Of a DNA stretch of 64,000 nucleotides, positions 55,203-63,690 are shown one piece after another. How positions within the stretch are numbered: position 1 is the stretch's first letter; each line of letters opens with the position of its first letter. Source of the DNA: Rhizobium sophorae (lineage in GTDB: Bacteria; Pseudomonadota; Alphaproteobacteria; Rhizobiales; Rhizobiaceae). The stretch spans positions 186,001-250,000 of the forward strand of contig NZ_JABFCN010000023.1 in the NCBI RefSeq assembly GCF_013087515.1. Direction: 5' to 3'. A model generated the notes under the pieces. The model was not told the DNA's origin and made no database searches. It saw only the letters and a list, made by a program, of their open reading frames with translations. Position numbers and translations under genes: made by a program.

Positions 55203-56324
55203 TCAATAGAGGCTGTAGTGATAATCGTAGCTGCGGAACCAGAGCCGCGGTTTTTTCGGCCCGTCGAAACTGAGCTGCAGCAGATTGCGCGGATGGGCGG
55301 TGTCGATGACCAGCTCGTCTTCGGTCTCGGGATAAGCGGCCTGGGACAGCGCGAAGCGCTGGAACACGTTGGTGAGCGCGGCTTCCGCGCTCTTCGGTTG
55401 ATAGTCGTCGTCGAGCAGCAGCTCGGGCTCGTCTATGTGCTCCTGATGCAGCCAGTACCACACGCCTTCATTGGGTGTGGCAGGCCGGGCGCCGGGGTTG
55501 CCCTTGTCGCCCCAGCTATTGGCCGGCTCGTGCAGGCTGACGCCCGCCGGATCCCAGGCGAGGGCGCCAAGGCCATCGCCTACCTCGATGAACACCGCCA
55601 CGCTGCGGTCGTAGCGAGCCAGTACGGTCTCCGGCAGCAACGTGTCCAATGCGGTCGGGCCGCCGCTGCGCGTATAACCCCAACCCTTGAGCAGCAATTC
55701 GCTCACCGTCCCAAGATCCTGTGGCCCCAGGAAATAGGAGTCGTCGATATGTATGCCCGCTTGGCCCAGCAGTTGGCGCAGCGGCGTGGGCAGTTGAACA
55801 TGCAGGCGTCGTTCCAATTGCTGGAAAGCCGCTTCCGCCGTCGTGCCGGCGGGCAGGCGGGGAGCGGCCACTTCCGCCAGTTCGGTTTTCTCGGCAAAAG
55901 CCCGCACCCGTTCGATCATTGGCCGTGAGCCGTCATAGAGCGGCGCCGAAATCGGGGCCATGTCGCGCACGGTCCATGTCTTCGAGAACGATCCCGCCCG
56001 GCCCTCGGCATCCCTCAGCGAGCCGCGCAGTTGCAGCCGCTTCAGTCCCGGCGGCAAGTCGAACACCAGTGCGGGCAGTTTTTTCAAGCCGGGAAGCGTC
56101 GCCGTGTCGTTCAGCTGGGCCACCACCTTGCCATCCAACACGACGTCAGCGGTCACCTGCTCTCCGACACCGAGCCAAGGGTGGATGCCAGCCCTGCTTT
56201 CGCGGCCTTCGGCCTTCTGCGGAGGTTGGTTCGCCGCCGCCGCAGTCATGCTGGCTCCAAACATTGCCGACAGTGCTGCCCATAGCCCTGCCAGAAAGGA
56301 TCGCCGTTGCAGCCTCTCGCTCAT
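55203..56324 (-). CDS. Tat-exported SMI1/KNR4 (SUKH)-like protein
   Basis: 373 residues with a twin-arginine signal (LQRRSFLAGLWAALSAMFGAS, cut near residue 31). A middle beta-rich domain (TADVVLDGKVVAQLNDTATLPGLKKLPALVFDLPPGLKRLQLRG) is followed by a SUKH-like part from about residue 165: LERRLHVQLPTPLRQLLGQAG, LGPQDLGTVSELLLKGWGY and VFIEVGDGLGALAWDP. SUKH proteins are often immunity factors against toxins, but those are mostly cytoplasmic; export is unusual. Its ATG is two bases after the stop of the MORN-like gene. Confidence 0.65.
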   Translation of the reverse strand: MSERLQRRSFLAGLWAALSAMFGASMTAAAANQPPQKAEGRESRAGIHPWLGVGEQVTADVVLDGKVVAQLNDTATLPGLKKLPALVFDLPPGLKRLQLRGSLRDAEGRAGSFSKTWTVRDMAPISAPLYDGSRPMIERVRAFAEKTELAEVAAPRLPAGTTAEAAFQQLERRLHVQLPTPLRQLLGQAGIHIDDSYFLGPQDLGTVSELLLKGWGYTRSGGPTALDTLLPETVLARYDRSVAVFIEVGDGLGALAWDPAGVSLHEPANSWGDKGNPGARPATPNEGVWYWLHQEHIDEPELLLDDDYQPKSAEAALTNVFQRFALSQAAYPETEDELVIDTAHPRNLLQLSFDGPKKPRLWFRSYDYHYSLY

Positions 56325-56326
56325 GC

Positions 56327-56845
56327 TCAATCCGTCTGCAGTTCCAGTGTCTTGGCAAGCTCTTCGTAAAGGCGGGCAGATCCCGCATTGTTCTCGCCAG
56401 CATATTTGGCGCTGACCGACCGCGCGGCCTCAGCTGCAATACGAAAGGCGTCTATCCGCTTCTGCGGGTCAGGCTCGGCTCCGCCGCCGATGTCGCCATC
56501 GATGAAGCTGCCGGCTCTGTATCCCTCGGCCAGATCGACGACGCCGATCTGGGGGACCCCATCCTTCATCCGGCCGAAGAAGGCGGGCCCGGGCCGGTCG
56601 CCATCCCGGCGACGCAGCATCCCTACTCCGGACGCCTTGCCGTCGACACAGGCTCCGATCCAGAAGGTGGGGCCGCTGGTCAGGGATGCCGGCGCGACGA
56701 ATTTGCAATGACTGCCCGGATCCTGGGACCAATGAAGATCGGCCGGTGCTGCCCCGCCGGTGCCATTCAAGTACAAAATCATCACCAGGGCGATCGGCAC
56801 GATAATCGACGACCGCCCTATGCCGCCGAAAACTCGTTTTGCCAT
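56327..56845 (-). CDS. MORN-like exported or membrane-anchored protein
   Basis: 172 residues. One N-terminal hydrophobic segment (SIIVPIALVMILYLNG) could be a signal or anchor. The middle shows MORN-like repeats (FWIGACVDGKASGVGMLRRRDG, FGRMKDGVPQIGVVDLAEGYRAGSFIDGDI); the C-terminus is helical (RIDAFRIAAEAARSVSAKYAGENN). Translationally coupled to the SUKH-like gene. Function unknown; a two-protein envelope system or effector partner is possible. Confidence 0.6.
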   Translation of the reverse strand: MAKRVFGGIGRSSIIVPIALVMILYLNGTGGAAPADLHWSQDPGSHCKFVAPASLTSGPTFWIGACVDGKASGVGMLRRRDGDRPGPAFFGRMKDGVPQIGVVDLAEGYRAGSFIDGDIGGGAEPDPQKRIDAFRIAAEAARSVSAKYAGENNAGSARLYEELAKTLELQTD

Positions 56846-56957
56846 GATTCGTGCTCCCGTGGTGAAGGGCCTTCCATATCGTCTACAATCACCATTGTCA
56901 TGACTTGTTGGTTGACAATCCGGCGGACCTCCAGCCGATTGCGACAGACCCAGCAGC

Positions 56958-57539
56958 TCAATTGTAACTGATCTTGTCGCCGACTCTCGGGCGATTGAAA
57001 TAATGGCGATCGAAGCTGTAACCATTCTGTCCGGTGAAGTTTGAAAAGAACGCCGACACCGGCGTTGTCAATGTGTACTGCACCCGGGTCAGCACCACCT
57101 GCACGCCGTTATCCTGGATCTCCGAAGGGATCTCGATTGTGCTCGCCGAGCCGGAGTTAAGTGCGGAGGTGTTGAGTGCTGCAGACCAGTTGACCGTCGC
57201 GCTGCCGCTCGTGCTGATGTCGTCCACCGCCAGCGTGATCGTCAGCCCAGTCGTGTCATAGGGCTGCAGGATGAAGCTGGCGCCGGAGAGAAGCTTGGCG
57301 ACGTCGGACTTCGTCCAGGAGCCCTGCTGTGAAATCATGTCGCCTGTGGAAGAGGCGATCTCATCTATCTTTCGGCTGACTGTGAGCGCATGGCCGAGAT
57401 CGACGGTGCCGAACAGGAGCATCACCAGGATCGGCAACACCAGCGCGAATTCCACGCCCGAAGCCGCCGACTGGTCGCGCACGAGATGACGGACGCGGGA
57501 TCGGGCGAAACGGAAAAAGGACTGGCTCCGTTTCATCAT
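56958..57539 (-). CDS. TadE-like pseudopilin
   Basis: 193 residues. A basic N-terminus is followed by the TadE prepilin-like helix SAASGVEFALVLPILVMLLFGTVDLGHAL, with the conserved glutamate after the cleavage-like glycine region. The rest is a periplasmic domain. Third gene of a Tad minor-pilin operon; start directly after the stop of the second (TGACATGATG). Confidence 0.85.
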   Translation of the reverse strand: MMKRSQSFFRFARSRVRHLVRDQSAASGVEFALVLPILVMLLFGTVDLGHALTVSRKIDEIASSTGDMISQQGSWTKSDVAKLLSGASFILQPYDTTGLTITLAVDDISTSGSATVNWSAALNTSALNSGSASTIEIPSEIQDNGVQVVLTRVQYTLTTPVSAFFSNFTGQNGYSFDRHYFNRPRVGDKISYN

Positions 57540-57540
57540 G

Positions 57541-58071
57541 TCAGAAGGGCTCGTTACGGAACAGATCGGAAGATCCGAGCAGGTAGCGGCCGTCGGAAAG
57601 CTTGGCACTCGACAGGCTGAAGAAATTGACGACGGCTGTCCATGGCAGGAACGTCTGAACCAGGATGTAGTCGCTGCCCTTGCCGATATCATAGGTCTCG
57701 GTCACAGTGAGATTGCCGCTGTCGTCGATGGGGTCGGTGCTGGCGGCGGACGAGAGGTCGGAAAGCACGATCACCTTGACCAGCAGATCGCTGGAACAGC
57801 TGAACGAGAGAAGCATGTCGTTGCAAATTCTGGCCTTGAAATCGGCCAGCGTGATGTTGGAGGACGCAACCTCGCCGGTGCGGATCATCCGGGAGATCTT
57901 GTGAACCGAAGCGTCCAGCGCCGAGTTGACGAAGAACATCAGCGACACTTCGATAATGCCGAATATCATGATGAAGAGCGGCAGAGCCAGGATCGCAAAT
58001 TCGATCGCAGCGACCCCTTTGCGATCGCCAAGCAGACGGCGCAGCGATGCGAAGCGTTTTTCTCGTCTCAT
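57541..58071 (-). CDS. TadE/TadF-like pseudopilin
   Basis: 176 residues with RRLLGDRKGVAAIEFAILALPLFIMIFGIIEVSLMFF, the TadE-type hydrophobic helix with conserved Glu, then a periplasmic region with two cysteines close together (RICNDMLLSFSC). Its ATG overlaps the stop of the vWA gene by four bases. Presumably a minor component of a Flp/Tad pilus. Confidence 0.88.
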   Translation of the reverse strand: MRREKRFASLRRLLGDRKGVAAIEFAILALPLFIMIFGIIEVSLMFFVNSALDASVHKISRMIRTGEVASSNITLADFKARICNDMLLSFSCSSDLLVKVIVLSDLSSAASTDPIDDSGNLTVTETYDIGKGSDYILVQTFLPWTAVVNFFSLSSAKLSDGRYLLGSSDLFRNEPF

Positions 58072-59453
58072 TGGGTCAGCCGGACGGATGCGAGATATTG
58101 GGTGAAAAGCGCCGACAGCCCTGCGGTAATCTCGGTCGACGACGATGCTGATAGGAACAGGCTCTTGGAAGATGCGCAGTCGGAGAGCGCATAGGGGATG
58201 TAGTCGCGTCTCGTGATGCTGGTCGACACGCCGCTTTGCATGGTGCCGCCGTAGGTGCTTTTCCAGCTGGCGCTTGCCATGGTCGAGCCGACGGTTGCGT
58301 TGTAACCCCAGTCCGACGTGATCGGCAGGTATTCGGTGTAAAGAACCGCCATGGTGGCGGACTGGTTTTTGACGTAGGCGCACCAATCCGGATTGAGCGG
58401 CGCCACTTTGTTCCAGTAGGCGCCATACGTGGCCTTTCCGTTTTTCCAGGTCACCTTGTCGGTCACCCATTCGCGCTGCGACTGGACGCCGTCCGTCAGC
58501 AGGAGAACCAGCTTGAGCGGCGAGCCCGAGGAGGTTCCGTCCCCGCCGGTGCCGACTTTCTGCTTGAGCGTCGCAAGCGACACGTCAAAATAGGTGGCTG
58601 CCTTCGAGGTCGCGCTGGTGAGGCCGTAACTTGCGTCCGCAAGGCGATTGCGCGCCGTGTCCGTGCTGAGCGTCGGGGTCAGAACTTCCGTGAGGGTATC
58701 GCCGAGGCTATATAATCCGACCTTGATGCGTTGATGATTGCTGTCGGACGTGTCGATCATGTCGAGCACGTCCCTGACGGCGTCACCGGCAACATCGGCG
58801 CGCAGCTTTATGTTCTTGGCAGTGCTGTATTCGTAATTGTTGGCGTATTTCGTCTTGCCGACAGTGTGTGCGTCGCCCGTGTGGCAGGCGAACTGGCATC
58901 CGATGCCGGCATACATGGTCGACTGGCCGGCCGTTGTTGCAGCCAGAAGCATCGATGGCGATGTGTCGATGACGATATAGACATTGAGATAGGAGGTGGC
59001 CGGCCCCTTGACTGCGCTTGCCACGCTGACGTCGACGGTGTCGATGTTGGCGATCTTCATCAGCGTCGTCGGAACCGTGCCGCTGGCCGTCGCCGTGATC
59101 TTATGGTTTGACGTATCGATGTCGATGTCGCCAAGCGTATAGCTGTTTTCCACCTGCGCGTGGAACCAGTCTGCAACCTTTTCCTTGAGGGCGTCGGTGT
59201 CGTCGGTATCGATCTCTTTGACTGCGGCGATCAGGGCCGTGTCGAGGTCGCTCTGCATCCTCTGGCGGACATTGTAGGTACGGATATAGTCAAAGCTCGC
59301 ACCGACTGCGACGAGCATCGGCACCAGGGTGAGGGCAACGACGATCGCGACATTGCCGCTCCTGTCCCTTCCGAGATCGCGAAGGGCGTTGAAGACCCGA
59401 GTAAGTGAATGCGAAAGACCCCAGCGCAAAAAGACCACCGTCACATAAGTCAT
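58068..59453 (-). CDS. TadG-like pilus protein with vWA domain
   Basis: 461 residues. The N-terminal Flp/TadE-type helix GRDRSGNVAIVVALTLVPMLVAVGASFDYIRTYNVRQRMQSDLDTALIAA is followed by a von Willebrand A domain starting YLNVYIVIDTSPSMLLAA (MIDAS DTSPS) and LKLVLLLTDGVQS. An insertion carries GCQFACHTGDAH, a CxxxCH cluster resembling a metal or haem ligand set. First gene of a three-gene operon; the secretion ATPase and platform genes are not in the window. An upstream TTG start is possible. Confidence 0.88.
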   Translation of the reverse strand: MTYVTVVFLRWGLSHSLTRVFNALRDLGRDRSGNVAIVVALTLVPMLVAVGASFDYIRTYNVRQRMQSDLDTALIAAVKEIDTDDTDALKEKVADWFHAQVENSYTLGDIDIDTSNHKITATASGTVPTTLMKIANIDTVDVSVASAVKGPATSYLNVYIVIDTSPSMLLAATTAGQSTMYAGIGCQFACHTGDAHTVGKTKYANNYEYSTAKNIKLRADVAGDAVRDVLDMIDTSDSNHQRIKVGLYSLGDTLTEVLTPTLSTDTARNRLADASYGLTSATSKAATYFDVSLATLKQKVGTGGDGTSSGSPLKLVLLLTDGVQSQREWVTDKVTWKNGKATYGAYWNKVAPLNPDWCAYVKNQSATMAVLYTEYLPITSDWGYNATVGSTMASASWKSTYGGTMQSGVSTSITRRDYIPYALSDCASSKSLFLSASSSTEITAGLSALFTQYLASVRLTQ

Positions 59454-60116
59454 ACTAATGTGCAAGAAGTATCCGAATTGCTTAAGTCTTTGTTAATTAC
59501 TGCGTTTTCCGTCCGAAAATGGCCGCCGACGCGCTATTTCCTGCGCATATTGTATATGTCTGCGAATTATGGATAGGTGCGGAATGACATGTCATGGCGT
59601 TTCACGCTGAGCGGATCGCGCGTGCGGCCGGAAGCGGGGGACACGCCCGGCGCCCATCCGCTACCTCTCCAGCGTTTTCGTTCAACAGCCCCTGCGGGGA
59701 CATGTTCCGACTGTTGAAGAAGTCGCCCACTATGCAGATCCAGCCTTCCGACATCTGGGTCGGCATGGCCTGGGATTGGGCGCTCACGCCCTACCTGGCC
59801 TTGATCATCTCCAGCCCAAGCTTGCCGCAACGGTCAAGCCCAGACGGATCGACATCGGTGCGGACTGGTAACGACCCCTTGATCCGGCCGAACGCGGTGC
59901 GGATGAACAAGAGCAATGAAAATGATGCTAGCGGCCCCGCGTGTCGTGCGCTGGAGCGATCACCGTCAAGCTGATCGCTGGGGTATCAGGTGATGTCTCG
60001 AGTGCTGACTTCCCCTTTGCGCGGCTTCAAAAGAGCAATCGCTGCGGAGGGGCGTTCACGCGTGGAACGGATAGCGTTTTCATGACTTTCGTTTCAGCCA
60101 AACGAAGGAGATGATG
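59454..60116. other. Intergenic stretch between TadG and CsbD genes
   Basis: 663 bases. The left 120 bases are AT-rich and likely carry the tad promoter. The rest has short overlapping frames on both strands (for example one containing MQIQPSDIWVGMAWDWALTPYLAL) that show no clear ribosome site or known family. Confidence 0.4.
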
Positions 60117-60308
60117 ATGGGAAGCACTGCAGACAAGATCAAGGGAACCACGAACGAAGTCGCGGGCAAGGCGCGGCAGGCCGTGGGCAAAGCCGCTGAT
60201 AATCACGAGGAACAGGCAAAGGGTGCCCTTCAGGAAGCCAAGGGCAAGGCTCAGGTTGCCAAGGGCGATGTCAAGGATGCCGTGAAAAAGGTTGTCAATA
60301 AGGCATAG
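60117..60308 (+). CDS. CsbD-family stress-response protein
   Basis: 63 residues, highly charged and helical: GSTADKIKGTTNEVAGKARQAVGKAADN, then repeats of KGALQEAKGKAQVAKGDVKDAVKK. This is the CsbD pattern, small cytoplasmic proteins induced by general stress, of unknown mechanism. Three ATGs in a row; the third is used because GGAG lies 6 bases before it. An intrinsic terminator follows. Confidence 0.92.
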   Translation: MGSTADKIKGTTNEVAGKARQAVGKAADNHEEQAKGALQEAKGKAQVAKGDVKDAVKKVVNKA

Positions 60309-60328
60309 CCACTTCGCGCACTCAGTTA

Positions 60329-60356
60329 AGCGCGCGCTGGTCGCGGGCTTTTTTTC
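60329..60356 (+). terminator. Rho-independent terminator after csbD-like gene
   Basis: AGCGCGCG pairs with CGCGGGCT (one mismatch) around a 5-base loop and is followed by seven T residues, 20 bases after the stop. Confidence 0.8.
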
Positions 60357-60372
60357 ACGAAAGAAGAAAATC

Positions 60373-60711
60373 ATGAAATGTGTAGCACTCGCCGTTTCGG
60401 CCGTCCTGGTCGGTCTTCTTACAGAAAACGCATCTGCCCAGGCAGTTGAGGATCCGGCAGTCAACGCCTGCAAGAACACAGGCCTTCTCGCCCTTCGGGA
60501 GCGTTCGCCGGAGATCACCGATCTTGTCATGGACATGGAAAGCCTCGCCATCAGCAAGTCCGATACTAAAGTCGAGGATGTGGCCGTGAAGACCGTCATT
60601 CTTGGAGAGGCCTACATCGCCCGGAAGGAAAAGACCGGAAAGCCGGACAGGTTCGTATGCTTGCTCGGCGACAAGGGCAAGGTCCTGCTGACGTTCTTCA
60701 CCGCCCAGTAG
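60373..60711 (+). CDS. Small exported protein of unknown function
   Basis: 112 residues with a signal peptide (MKCVALAVSAVLVGLLTENASAQ, cut near residue 22). The mature part has two cysteines (VNACKNTGLLAL and RFVCLLGDKGKV) that likely form a disulfide. It lies just after the csbD-like terminator, so is either read through or has its own promoter overlapping it. No family recognised. Confidence 0.7.
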   Translation: MKCVALAVSAVLVGLLTENASAQAVEDPAVNACKNTGLLALRERSPEITDLVMDMESLAISKSDTKVEDVAVKTVILGEAYIARKEKTGKPDRFVCLLGDKGKVLLTFFTAQ

Positions 60712-60944
60712 CGCGTCAGCGAGCCCACCAATATGGCGGGAAGCTAGAACGATCGGAAAGGGTGCGTGTCCTCGTTTTGCGGCATATGGTGCGGGCGATG
60801 TGGCGACGTGCTTGACCGGGAGAACCAATTCACGTCGAAAAGCCACAATCGCCGTCTCTAGTACTTCTTCGCGGAAAACGCGACGTTCTCGTCGTTCGCG
60901 AAATTCCTCGTGAAGCGGCTCGAGCCAACTTCATGGGAAATCCA

Positions 60945-61349
60945 ATGATACTTCCGCAAGGTACAGTCGTCGCCGTGACCGACGGTGAGAAACTAGACCT
61001 CTATCGCAACACCGGGACTGGCTCCGAACTCAGTCTAACCGCGCTGCCTGACATTTCCATAGAGGACGAAGCCAAAGGCTCGGGCGGTCGCCACGGAAGC
61101 ACTTCGGCGAACCCGGATGAAAGCCAGATGGCGGAAGACGGATTTTCCGCTGGTGTCGCCCAATACCTCAACAAGCAGGTGTTGGAGGGCGGGATTGTCA
61201 ATCTCGTGGTCATTTCGGCGCCGCGTTCACTGGGCGAACTGCGAAAGCATTATCACAAGTTCCTTTCCGCCAAACTGCTTCTGGAAATCCCCAAGGATCT
61301 GACGGGCCACTCTGCCCAGGATGTCGAAAAAGCTGTGCAGTCAGCTTGA
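60945..61349 (+). CDS. Host-attachment (baeRF-like) family protein
   Basis: 134 residues starting MILPQGTVVAVTDGEKLDLYRNTG. The pattern up to VNLVVISAPRSLGELRKHYHKFLSAKLLLEIPKDLTGHSAQDVEKAV fits the group annotated as required for attachment to host cells, structurally related to archaeal release-factor/baeRF domains. Cytoplasmic by sequence, so the attachment role is doubtful. ATG at 60945 is used with GGGAAATCC before it; one four codons upstream is possible. Confidence 0.78.
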   Translation: MILPQGTVVAVTDGEKLDLYRNTGTGSELSLTALPDISIEDEAKGSGGRHGSTSANPDESQMAEDGFSAGVAQYLNKQVLEGGIVNLVVISAPRSLGELRKHYHKFLSAKLLLEIPKDLTGHSAQDVEKAVQSA

Positions 61350-61427
61350 AACCGTTTGTCCTCGGCACATTCGCGATACGATCCCGGGACCTCAGCAAGA
61401 ATTGAATCATCGGCAAGGGCAGAGTGA

Positions 61428-62693
61428 ATGGATTTGTATATCGTCACTCTGACCATCCTCGGTGTTGTCGTCCTTCTTACGGCCTGGTTGCCGCTGATAA
61501 TGAGAAGGCTCCCATTGTCGCTTCCAATCGCATGCCTGGCCATTGGTGCACTGCTTGCATGGTCGCCGTTCCCACTTCTCCCGCGCTTCAATCCACTGGA
61601 AAACCGTGAATTTACTGAGCGGATGACCGAGATTGTCGTCATCGTCGCTTTGATGGGTGCGGGGTTGAAACTCGACCGTCCGATCGGATGGAAACGGTGG
61701 ATGACGACGTGGCGGCTTCTCGGCGTAGCCATGCCGCTGACGATCGGCACTCTGGCATTCCTCGGGTCATGGATACTGGGTCTCGGAATGGCGTCTGCTG
61801 TTTTGCTCGGGGCTTGCCTTGCCCCGACCGATCCGGTGCTCGCCAGTGACGTGCAGGTCGGGCCACCACAAACGGGTGAGGAGGACGAGGTCCGCTTTGC
61901 TTTGACATCCGAAGCCGGCCTGAACGACGGCCTGAGTTTCCCGTTCGTCCACCTTGCCATCGCCCTGGCGCTTGCCGCGAAAGAGGGGACGGTTCTTTTG
62001 CAGCATTGGGCATTTCTGGATGTGTTCTGGAGACTGGCTGCGGGCGGCGTCGTGGGATGGGCGCTGGGAAAGGCCTTCGGTTTTTTATCGTTCAGGATGA
62101 GAGGAAGCAGCCTCGCGAAGACGCAGGATGGCTTCGTTGCACTGGGGATGACCTTCACCACGTACGGGCTGACGCAACTGGTTGGTGGCTACGGCTTTGT
62201 CGCCGTCTTCCTTGCGGCCGTCGCATTCAGGGCGAGTGAACGGGACCATGATTTTCATGAGCAACTGCATGATTTCGCCGAGCAAATAGAACGATTGCTG
62301 ATGATGGTTCTACTGGTCTGCCTCGGTTCGATCGCGGCAAGCGGTCAGCTACTCGGGGGAATTGATTGGCGGGTCGCGGTCGTCGCCTTCCTGGCGATCG
62401 TATGTGTCCGTCCGATCATCGGCTGGCTGAGTCTGATTGGCTCCGGACATCCGCCAGGCGAAAGCCTGATCATCGCTGTGTTTGGCATCAGGGGCCTGGG
62501 ATCGATCTACTACCTGGCATACGCAACGGGCCAAGCCGAGTTCGAGCGTGTCGAGACCGTCTGGGCAACGGTCCTCCTTATCGTTCTCACGTCAATCGTT
62601 GTCCACGGTGTCGCAGTCACCCCGGCGATGAGATGGATCGACGGCAGAAGGTCCCGCGCCCGCCGAAAGCACACGGCGCACGCTGTCGATTAA
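61428..62693 (+). CDS. CPA1-type sodium/proton antiporter
   Basis: 421 residues with about twelve hydrophobic segments. The ion-binding motifs are visible: LGACLAPTDPVLASDVQVGPP and FALTSEAGLNDGLSFPFVHLAIAL, plus FGIRGLGSIYYLAYA late in the protein. It should exchange Na+ or K+ for protons across the inner membrane. Next to stress-type genes (CsbD, host-attachment-like), consistent with ion or pH stress. Confidence 0.92.
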   Translation: MDLYIVTLTILGVVVLLTAWLPLIMRRLPLSLPIACLAIGALLAWSPFPLLPRFNPLENREFTERMTEIVVIVALMGAGLKLDRPIGWKRWMTTWRLLGVAMPLTIGTLAFLGSWILGLGMASAVLLGACLAPTDPVLASDVQVGPPQTGEEDEVRFALTSEAGLNDGLSFPFVHLAIALALAAKEGTVLLQHWAFLDVFWRLAAGGVVGWALGKAFGFLSFRMRGSSLAKTQDGFVALGMTFTTYGLTQLVGGYGFVAVFLAAVAFRASERDHDFHEQLHDFAEQIERLLMMVLLVCLGSIAASGQLLGGIDWRVAVVAFLAIVCVRPIIGWLSLIGSGHPPGESLIIAVFGIRGLGSIYYLAYATGQAEFERVETVWATVLLIVLTSIVVHGVAVTPAMRWIDGRRSRARRKHTAHAVD

Positions 62694-62756
62694 ACGGTCA
62701 GCGAAGAGCGGAAACCGCAGAGCGGTGAACGCTCCACAACCGGGCACGCGCCACGG

Positions 62757-63266
62757 TCAGTTCCGACGCAGGTCAATTCGGCTTGTGACCACCGATCTGC
62801 CTGTTGTGGGATCGGTATCGATGGTCGTCAGCCGCATTCCCGACGCTCCGACTTTTTCGATCGTCATCTGGGCGCGTCGATCGCCATTTACGTTTCTTGC
62901 CCAGTTTATACCGAGGTTGATAGCGTCACCCTCGCGCTTGCCCCCAAGGCGGGCAGTGCCAGTGCCGGCGCCGACATAGGATCCAGTATAGGAATCACCT
63001 GTCGCCTTGAGATCGGCGCTAATGTCCCGGGAAAAAACGACGAGGCTAGTGCAACGCCCATCAAGTGCAAGCGAACTTGCAGTCGTGTCCGACCTGAAGC
63101 TGCAGGTGACATTGATCGTGGGTGCATTAATGCGCACCTCTTTACCGCTCCAACTGCCGGCAAGGGGCTGCAGGAAAGCGGACTCATCAGCATGAACGAT
63201 GCCCACACTGACGCATACCATCGAGGCGATCGCGATGGATGTTGTAATGGCCTTATTCATATTCAT
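62757..63266 (-). CDS. Exported beta-rich protein of unknown function
   Basis: 169 residues with a signal peptide (to VHADE, about 27). The mature part is beta-rich (AGSWSGKEVRINAPTINVTCSFRSDT, ADLKATGDSYTGSYVGAGTGTARLGGKREGDAINLGINW) and contains one pair of cysteines. It resembles rhizobial conserved periplasmic proteins without known role. Convergent with the antiporter gene. Confidence 0.75.
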   Translation of the reverse strand: MNMNKAITTSIAIASMVCVSVGIVHADESAFLQPLAGSWSGKEVRINAPTINVTCSFRSDTTASSLALDGRCTSLVVFSRDISADLKATGDSYTGSYVGAGTGTARLGGKREGDAINLGINWARNVNGDRRAQMTIEKVGASGMRLTTIDTDPTTGRSVVTSRIDLRRN

Positions 63267-63690
63267 AACTTTCAGATCACTGAACCCAAAGTAGCGGTAT
63301 TCGGCAGATCGAGGAGGAGGGGCGGTGATACAACCTCCCGGCGATAATTTGGTTCCGGTTCCGATAAGACTAAGAACATTTAGTAAGGGATCGTGTTTGA
63401 CGTCGCCTCCTTGGCGAGCCGCCGGCCTGATGGTCCTCGCTTGGATCGACGGCAGGCAACATCATCTGATGGCCACCTTGTTGAGCTGTTTTTCTCCCAT
63501 GGAAATGAACCGATGATCCTCGCGTTGCAGCGCCGAGATGATCGCCACCGGCGAACTGCTGGCGGCCTCTGTCGATCGGCTTTACCTCGAGGTCGAGCCC
63601 GCCGTTCCGATGGTGATGGAAGACAATCTCGTTGAGGTCGTGCTCCGGAATGGCTAGACGACTCAAATCCTACTGGGGCCTTTGCGAAGC
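63267..63690. other. Intergenic stretch before the transglutaminase-like gene
   Basis: 424 bases with no certain gene. A 39-codon frame, 63538-63657 plus (MIATGELLAASVDRLYLEVE, then a hydrophobic-acidic tail), has coding-like composition but no good ribosome site and an in-frame stop shortly upstream. It may be a small gene or the end of a decayed one. Confidence 0.4.
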
